This document shows positions 57,111 to 62,186 of a DNA stretch of 62,186 nucleotides, piece after piece (position 1 is the stretch's first letter; the number at the start of each line of letters is the position of its first letter). The stretch spans positions 1 through 62,186 of the forward strand of contig NZ_JAFMOX010000042.1 of assembly GCF_019049655.1 (NCBI RefSeq), given 5' to 3'. The position numbers and the translations under genes are program-made. The stretch comes from Rahnella rivi. Lineage in GTDB: Bacteria > Pseudomonadota > Gammaproteobacteria > Enterobacterales > Enterobacteriaceae. Below the pieces are notes generated by a model. The model had not been told where the DNA came from. It saw only the letters and a program-made list of their open reading frames with translations, and did no database searches.

Positions 57111-57946
57111 GGTTGTTTCCCCTCAAAAGTGGCCTGCCAGTAACGGCCCAGCGTGTTCACAGAAATTACGGTCAGCGTGATTGCCACGCCCGGCCAGACG
57201 CCGATCCACCAGGCATTGCGCAGATAGTTGCGGCCTTCGGCCAGCATCAGCCCCCATTCGGCGGTGGGCGGTTGCGGCCCCATGCCGAGAAAACTCAGTC
57301 CGGCGGTGCCGATAATGGCGCTGCCCAAACCGAGCGTTGCCAGCGCCGGCACGTGGGCAATGGCGTGAGGAAGAACGTGCCGCCACACCAGAACGTGGCG
57401 TTTCAGGCCAAAGGTGCGCGCCTGTTCTACGTAGCCCGAAGACATCACCACAAAGGTTTGTGCCCGCACCACGCGGGTAAAGCGCGGTATGGAAGCCACG
57501 CCGAGCGCAAAGATCAGATTGGTGGTGCCGGGGCCGGTAAAGGCGATCAGCATCAGCGCCAGCAGCAGATCAGGAAAGGCGGACACCACGTCCACCGCGC
57601 GGCTGATCAGTTCATCCAGCGGCCCTTTGAGCAAACCGGCCAGTAACCCCAGCAGGCTGCCGATGCTGACTGCGACGGCCATTGCCGCAAGGCTTATCAG
57701 CAGGGAATAACGGCTGCCGTAAATAATGCGCGCCAGCACATCGCGCCCGAGCTGGTCGGTACCCAGCCAGTGTTCAGCCGAGGGCGGCAACTGGGCGTTT
57801 ACCGGATCGGCATTCAGCGGATCGTAATGGGTGAGCCACGCGGGGAAAATCACCGCCAGTAGCACCAGTAACAGGTACAGCGCGGCCAGCAGAAATCCCG
57901 CAGAAAAATGACGTTTAAGACCGGCGGTGGCGATCATCTGGCTCAT
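57107..57946 (-). CDS. Peptide/nickel-type ABC importer permease (DppC-like)
   Basis: This 279-residue inner-membrane permease has about six segments and the DppC N-terminal block HYDPLNADPVNAQLPPSAEH, then WLGTDQLGRDVLARIIYGSR. The EAA loop is YVEQARTFGLKRHVLVWRHV. It overlaps its neighbours by 4 bp on each side, so the permeases and ATPase are coupled in translation. Confidence 0.9.
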   Translation of the reverse strand: MSQMIATAGLKRHFSAGFLLAALYLLLVLLAVIFPAWLTHYDPLNADPVNAQLPPSAEHWLGTDQLGRDVLARIIYGSRYSLLISLAAMAVAVSIGSLLGLLAGLLKGPLDELISRAVDVVSAFPDLLLALMLIAFTGPGTTNLIFALGVASIPRFTRVVRAQTFVVMSSGYVEQARTFGLKRHVLVWRHVLPHAIAHVPALATLGLGSAIIGTAGLSFLGMGPQPPTAEWGLMLAEGRNYLRNAWWIGVWPGVAITLTVISVNTLGRYWQATFEGKQP

Positions 57947-58932
57947 GACGTGTGCTCCCCGTCCGCATCACGCAGGCGCGGATCGATGAATAAATAGAGA
58001 ATGTCCACCAGCGTACTGAGCACCACGTACACCAGCGCGGAGAAAATCGCCACCGCCAGCACCACCGGAAGGTCTTTACCCAGTACCGCATCCACGGTGA
58101 TTTTGCCGAGCCCCGGACGGCCAAAAACCTGTTCGGTGATCACCGCGCCGCTGAGTAAACCGCCAATCAGCCAGCCGGTCAGGGTGACGGCGGGCAGGGC
58201 GGCGTGGCGCAGGGCGTGGCGCAAACGCAGGGTGGTATCGGGTAAACCCCATGCGCGCAGCGTCAGCATAAAGGGCTGATCGAGCGCGTCTTCCAGCCCG
58301 CGCCGCAGCACCTGTGACACCACCGCACCCAGCGATAAGCCCAGAGATAACGCGGGCAGCACCAGTGAGGAAAAACTGCGATCACCCGCCACCGGAAACC
58401 AGCGCAGTGTAAAACTGAAGATAAACAGCAGCACGATGCCCAGCCAGAAAGAGGGCGTGGAAGCCAGAACCAGCTCGACCGACCCGGCGATGCGCTGCCC
58501 CAGACGGCGGTGCGCGGTGGTCACCGCCATCAGCACGGCAAATATCAGGCTGAACACCAGCGCCAGACCGGTGAGTTTGAGCGTCGGCCACAGCTGCGAC
58601 AGCACCAGCGAACTGACGTCAGTATTGAGCATATAAGAGCGGCCAAAATCGCCGTGCAGCACGCGCCATAAATAGTGCAGATATTGCCTGTACAGGGGCT
58701 GATCCAGCCCCCATTCCGCCCGGATCGCCGCTTCGATGGCCGGAGTCTGTACCTGTTCACCCATCAGTAAACTGACAATGTCCCCCGGCGCGAGATGCAC
58801 GCTGATAAAAGACAGCGTCACCGCTGCCCATAACACCAGCGCGCCGCTCAGCAGCCGCCGGAGGATCCGCCATCGCCATGACGGCGGGGTGTCGGGCAGC
58901 CGGGGTGAAGCCAGTGAACTTTCAACCGTCAT
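57943..58932 (-). CDS. Peptide/nickel-type ABC importer permease (DppB-like)
   Basis: This is a 329-residue inner-membrane permease. The first segment is followed by the family block HLAPGDIVSLLMGEQ. Later come WPTLKLTGLALVFSLIFAVL and the EAA loop TLRAWGLPDTTLRLRHALRH. It lies 36 bp after the binding protein gene. Confidence 0.9.
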   Translation of the reverse strand: MTVESSLASPRLPDTPPSWRWRILRRLLSGALVLWAAVTLSFISVHLAPGDIVSLLMGEQVQTPAIEAAIRAEWGLDQPLYRQYLHYLWRVLHGDFGRSYMLNTDVSSLVLSQLWPTLKLTGLALVFSLIFAVLMAVTTAHRRLGQRIAGSVELVLASTPSFWLGIVLLFIFSFTLRWFPVAGDRSFSSLVLPALSLGLSLGAVVSQVLRRGLEDALDQPFMLTLRAWGLPDTTLRLRHALRHAALPAVTLTGWLIGGLLSGAVITEQVFGRPGLGKITVDAVLGKDLPVVLAVAIFSALVYVVLSTLVDILYLFIDPRLRDADGEHTS

Positions 58933-58968
58933 GGTGTGACTCCTTGCTTATTGATGCTGAGCGCCCGA

Positions 58969-60585
58969 TCATTGCTTGCTCAGCCAGACGTCGTAGGTGT
59001 TTTCCGGCATCTGTTTGAACGGCCTGAAACCCACGTCATGAACGTAAGACGCGGCGGCAATCTGGTCTTCCGGCTCGTACAGTGGGATCGCCAGCGCCTG
59101 CTGCAACACGGCAAAATTCTGCAACTGACCGTAGAAGTTTTTACGTTCGCTGTTATCCAGCGTTTGCGACGCGCCTTTGAGCAACGGAATGATCTCCGGG
59201 GCATCGGTGCGGCTGTAGTTGATCGCCCCTCCGGCGTTCACCGGCAGGTAATGGTTTTCGATATCTATGCCGTCGGTATCGGTATTGGAGTTAGCGATCG
59301 AACCGAATTCACCGGTTTTCCGCACTTCGGTATAGGTGCCGGAATCGACATAACGGATTTTCAGATCAATACCCAGACGTTGCCGCGCTTGCGCCTGCAA
59401 GGCCTGCAACAACACATCGCGCTGATCGCGCACCGTGGCCTGCGCCTGAATGATTTCTATGGTCAGCGGTTTGCCGCCTTTGGTGCGGATACCGTCTGCG
59501 CCTTTGGTTTTCCAGCCTGCTTCATCCAGCAACTGATTCGCCAGCGCCGGGTTGTTGCCGTATTTATTCACCAGACTGTTGTCGTACAACGGGTCAACCG
59601 GTGAGGTGATCCCCCAGACGCGGGTGCGCTCGCCGCGGTAAATCGATTGCAGGATGGGCGAAATATCCAGCCCCTGTAAAATCGCCTTACGGACGTTCAG
59701 CTCCTGCGTCGGCCCGTATTTCACGTTAAGAAACAGTGAGTAAGGGGTGCCGGTATTCAGAGCATGCTGATAAGAGAAATCCGCGTTGTCTTTGAATTCG
59801 CCCGCATCATTGCCGGAAACGCCTTCGATCACGTCGACCTGGCCGGAAAGCAGTGCGCCGGTGCGCACCGACGATTCAGGCAGGAAGCGGTAAGTCACGC
59901 CTTCCAGATAGGCCGGGCCCTGATGGCGGGCATTGGCAGACGCCCAGTGGTAATCCGGGTTGCGCACATACTCAATCTGCTGGCCTTTCTCGTAGCGTTT
60001 GAGGATAAACGGGCCGGTACCGGCGATATCAGTGCCGCCTGATTTGAGCTGAGGTGAGGTCCAGGATGACGGCGAAATCAGTTTCAGGCCGGAGGCGAAA
60101 GAGAGGAACGGGCTGTAAGCCTGTTTCAGCGTAATGCTGACGGTGTGCTCGTCGGGGGTGGCCACGCTGTCGATCCGCCCGGCCAGCGCACAGATGCTGG
60201 AGCCTGCGCAATAGGCCGGATCCTGCGCATGGCGGAAGTTTTCCGCCACGGCACTGGCGTTGAACTTCTCACCGTTGGAGAATTTCACGTCATCGCGCAG
60301 GGTAAAGGTGTAGGTTTTGCCGTCTTCTGACACCGAATATCCGGTAGCCAGCCACGGAATATAACTGCCGTCAGGTTTACGCGCGAGCAGCGACTCGTAG
60401 GCGACACGCAGGATCAGTTCCGCTTTGGACTGGCCGTTCAGCTGAGGGTTAAGCGTATTCGGTTCGGTTTCCACGCCCCAGGTGAGGGTTCCGCCTGATA
60501 CCGGTTTTTCAGCCGCGTAAAGCGCCTGGCCGGAGGAAAGAATTAACAGCGTTAAAGCAGACAGTGAGGCGGCAGAGGCTTTCAT
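58969..60585 (-). CDS. Peptide/nickel-type ABC importer binding protein (family 5)
   Basis: This 538-residue periplasmic protein has a signal peptide (MKASAASLSALTLLILSSGQ, cleavage near YAAEK). The family 5 fold begins GGTLTWGVETEPNTLNPQLN and includes the conserved YTFTLRDDVKFSNGEKFNA and GTGPFILKRYEKGQ. I start at ATG 60585, because the extension to 60717 is not signal-like. The cargo is not evident. A divergent flavin monooxygenase suggests a sulfur- or nitrogen-containing organic compound. Confidence 0.88.
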   Translation of the reverse strand: MKASAASLSALTLLILSSGQALYAAEKPVSGGTLTWGVETEPNTLNPQLNGQSKAELILRVAYESLLARKPDGSYIPWLATGYSVSEDGKTYTFTLRDDVKFSNGEKFNASAVAENFRHAQDPAYCAGSSICALAGRIDSVATPDEHTVSITLKQAYSPFLSFASGLKLISPSSWTSPQLKSGGTDIAGTGPFILKRYEKGQQIEYVRNPDYHWASANARHQGPAYLEGVTYRFLPESSVRTGALLSGQVDVIEGVSGNDAGEFKDNADFSYQHALNTGTPYSLFLNVKYGPTQELNVRKAILQGLDISPILQSIYRGERTRVWGITSPVDPLYDNSLVNKYGNNPALANQLLDEAGWKTKGADGIRTKGGKPLTIEIIQAQATVRDQRDVLLQALQAQARQRLGIDLKIRYVDSGTYTEVRKTGEFGSIANSNTDTDGIDIENHYLPVNAGGAINYSRTDAPEIIPLLKGASQTLDNSERKNFYGQLQNFAVLQQALAIPLYEPEDQIAAASYVHDVGFRPFKQMPENTYDVWLSKQ

Positions 60586-60902
60586 ATTTTTCCCATTAAA
60601 GTCATACCCGGACGGTATTTGAAATACATCAACAAAGATGAATGCGCTGGATCTGTTATAGGGAATCGCAATTCCCGTAATGATTATTAAAGGTGCGTTG
60701 CCGGGTTGTAAAATCACAATATTTGCTTACCAGCGTAAATAAATGACTTTGGCGCGCATCCTGCCGGGCGGGGTTATTTCTTCGGATGTGTCAGTGCGGG
60801 TTTATTCATTTTTGTCGTATTCAAATGCTTTTTTCTTCGTGGCGTAAATAACCCTGATCTCTATTTTTAACGCAGACTCATTATTCTAATTAAGGAGATC
60901 AT
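60586..60902. other. 317-bp divergent promoter region
   Basis: This AT-rich region lies between the importer operon and the monooxygenase gene. A 9-base inverted pair, GGGTTATTT (60771-60779) and AAATAACCC (60846-60854), is far apart and of unknown meaning. I see no gene and no recognisable operator. CysB or Cbl sites are too degenerate to call by eye. Confidence 0.5.
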
Positions 60903-62186
60903 TTGACTATCCAATCTCGCCGTCGTCTGAAAACTCTGGTCGGGGCAGGGAGCGTGGTGTACGCCTCCAACGATCAGGGACGCGTGACCGGTATTACCCG
61001 TGCCATTGCGCAGGCGAAAATAGCGGAAAAAGAGAAGATCACCGGGCTGTTTACCGCCGATCTGTTGCAGGCTGACCCGGACGGACTGTCCGGTTCGACC
61101 GGCAGTCAGGATCCTGTCGTCACCCTTGCCGCACTGAGCCAGGTCACCTCGCATATCGGGCTTATTGCCACGATTTCCACCACTTATCAGCACCCTTACA
61201 ACCTCGCCCGGCTGGTCGGCACGCTCGATCACGTCAGCGGGGGCCGTGCGGGCTGGAACGCGGTGACGTCGTCGGTGGGGGAAGAGAACTTTGGTGAAAT
61301 CACCCTGCCTGCGCCACAGGTTCGCTATGCCCGTGCCACCGAATTTATCGAGGTGATCAACGCGCTGTTCGATGCCAACCAGCCGGACGCCGTGCGCCGC
61401 AATAAAAGCGGTTCAGTGACCATCGACCCGCGCAAGCTGCATCCGGTGCATCATCACGGCGATTTTTTCCGCGTGCAGGGGCCGCTGAATGTGCCACCTC
61501 CGCCGCAGCACCGGCCGGTACAGTTTCAGGCCGGGCAGTCCGAAGAAGGGCTGAAACTGGGCGCCCGCTACGCTGAAGTGATTTACACCTCACAGCCCAC
61601 CTTTGAGGATGCGAAGCACTTTGTCGAACAGGTACACCATCATGCGGATGCGTTTGGCCGCCGCGAAAATCGTCCGTTAATCATGAACTCGTTCCATTCG
61701 ATCATCGGCGAAAGCCCGTCAGACGTGACGCGCCGGTTATTTGAAAAGCATGAGCGTATCGATTACGAGCAGGGACGCCTTAAAGTGGCTGACATGCTCG
61801 GTGGCGAGATTGACCTGCGGGATCTGGCGCTGGATCAGCCTGTCCCGTTGCGCCTGCTGCCCGACATCGGGCAGGTCAACCGCCGTCGCGGGCGCGCTGA
61901 AATCTTTAAACGTTTTGCCTTACAGGGGCTGACGCTGCGCGAATTGATCATTCAGGCACAGGAAACCGGCCACTGGTTTGTCGCCGGTACCCCGGAAACG
62001 CTGGCCGACGCCATCGAACAACGTTACCAGGCGGGCGTGCTGGATGTGATCGCCGCTTACTGGACAGGCGGCGTTCTCCAGCGTTACACGGTGCAAAATA
62101 CCGGCCTGGTGTGGACACGTGCGCTCAATGCCTCCTGGAATGGCAGCGATGGACCCTGGCGTAACTGGGAGCAAGTGAGCGCAGTC
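60903..62186 (+). CDS. LLM-class flavin-dependent monooxygenase (NtaA/SnaA/DszA-like), runs off window
   Basis: The frame is open from TTG 60903 (AAGGAG, 6 bases upstream) to the window end, 428 codons without a stop. The bacterial-luciferase-like barrel has IGLIATISTTYQHPYNLARL, then LDHVSGGRAGWNAVTSS, the VQFQAGQSEEGLKLGARYAE block and FVAGTPETLADAIEQRY. These are marks of reduced-flavin monooxygenases that oxidise nitrilotriacetate or organosulfur compounds. The N-terminal GHH...AWR segment usual in the group is not recognisable, and the end after AGVLDVI is atypical. A flavin reductase may lie beyond the window. Confidence 0.78.
   Translation, partial: MTIQSRRRLKTLVGAGSVVYASNDQGRVTGITRAIAQAKIAEKEKITGLFTADLLQADPDGLSGSTGSQDPVVTLAALSQVTSHIGLIATISTTYQHPYNLARLVGTLDHVSGGRAGWNAVTSSVGEENFGEITLPAPQVRYARATEFIEVINALFDANQPDAVRRNKSGSVTIDPRKLHPVHHHGDFFRVQGPLNVPPPPQHRPVQFQAGQSEEGLKLGARYAEVIYTSQPTFEDAKHFVEQVHHHADAFGRRENRPLIMNSFHSIIGESPSDVTRRLFEKHERIDYEQGRLKVADMLGGEIDLRDLALDQPVPLRLLPDIGQVNRRRGRAEIFKRFALQGLTLRELIIQAQETGHWFVAGTPETLADAIEQRYQAGVLDVIAAYWTGGVLQRYTVQNTGLVWTRALNASWNGSDGPWRNWEQVSAV

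Noticed and set aside
60771..60854. 9-base inverted pair as a terminator or riboswitch
   Set aside because: The arms are 66 bp apart with no supporting structure between them. It is likely chance in AT-rich DNA.

Overview
The window looks like chromosomal DNA of an enterobacterium (Enterobacterales), probably a plant- or soil-associated genus near Rahnella or Serratia. The genus is my inference. The order assigned is supported by the mlc-ynfK-ynfL-ynfM block in the order known from E. coli, an ascG-ascF-ascB operon closely resembling that of E. coli, and a Klebsiella-type nitrate assimilation operon. There are no rRNA or tRNA genes, no CRISPR array, no prophage and no insertion sequence that I can recognise.

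Layout. 1-621: a non-coding block of repeats. 0.6-8.1 kb: an FAD monooxygenase behind a Fur box, ynfM/ynfL, mlc behind its own Mlc operator, ynfK, and a DHA2 drug-efflux transporter. 8.1-11.6 kb: an iron-type ABC importer (ATPase, binding protein, fused permease). 11.7-20.2 kb: a complete histidine-utilisation cluster, hutIG and hutC on one strand and hutFD and hutHU on the other, with three matching HutC boxes. 20.4-22.5 kb: a PAS-PAS-GGDEF-EAL protein. 22.9-27.1 kb: ascG/ascFB for aryl-beta-glucosides. 27.2-33.1 kb: an AT-richer island with an inverse autotransporter (ZirT-like), two secreted proteins built from shared modules, a Crp-fold regulator and small ORFs. 33.2-35.5 kb: a LacI-family regulator facing a GH5-like glycosidase. 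35.5-42.4 kb: a siderophore locus (FecI-like sigma, FecR-like regulator, TonB receptor, FhuD-like and FhuB-like proteins) with Fur boxes but no ATPase gene. 42.6-54.8 kb: nasR and the nas operon, including an in-frame NasC-NasB fusion, ending in a uroporphyrinogen-III methyltransferase. 54.7-55.5 kb: a second repeat block built like the first. 55.5-62.2 kb: a dipeptide/nickel-type ABC importer and a divergent flavin monooxygenase that runs off the window.

How the parts work together. The hut genes encode the five-step route from histidine to glutamate (HutH, HutU, HutI, HutF, HutG), with HutC as repressor. The nas genes import nitrate, reduce it to ammonium and supply the siroheme precursor. 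Their expression appears to be set by a sigma-54 promoter followed by a NasR-controlled terminator, and I can place both antiterminator hexaloops on the sequence. The two repeat blocks share one architecture: 37-bp hairpin units, then a GC-rich hairpin, then a conserved core. Each block holds two copies facing each other. They bracket about 54 kb of ordinary genes and are the least explained structure here.
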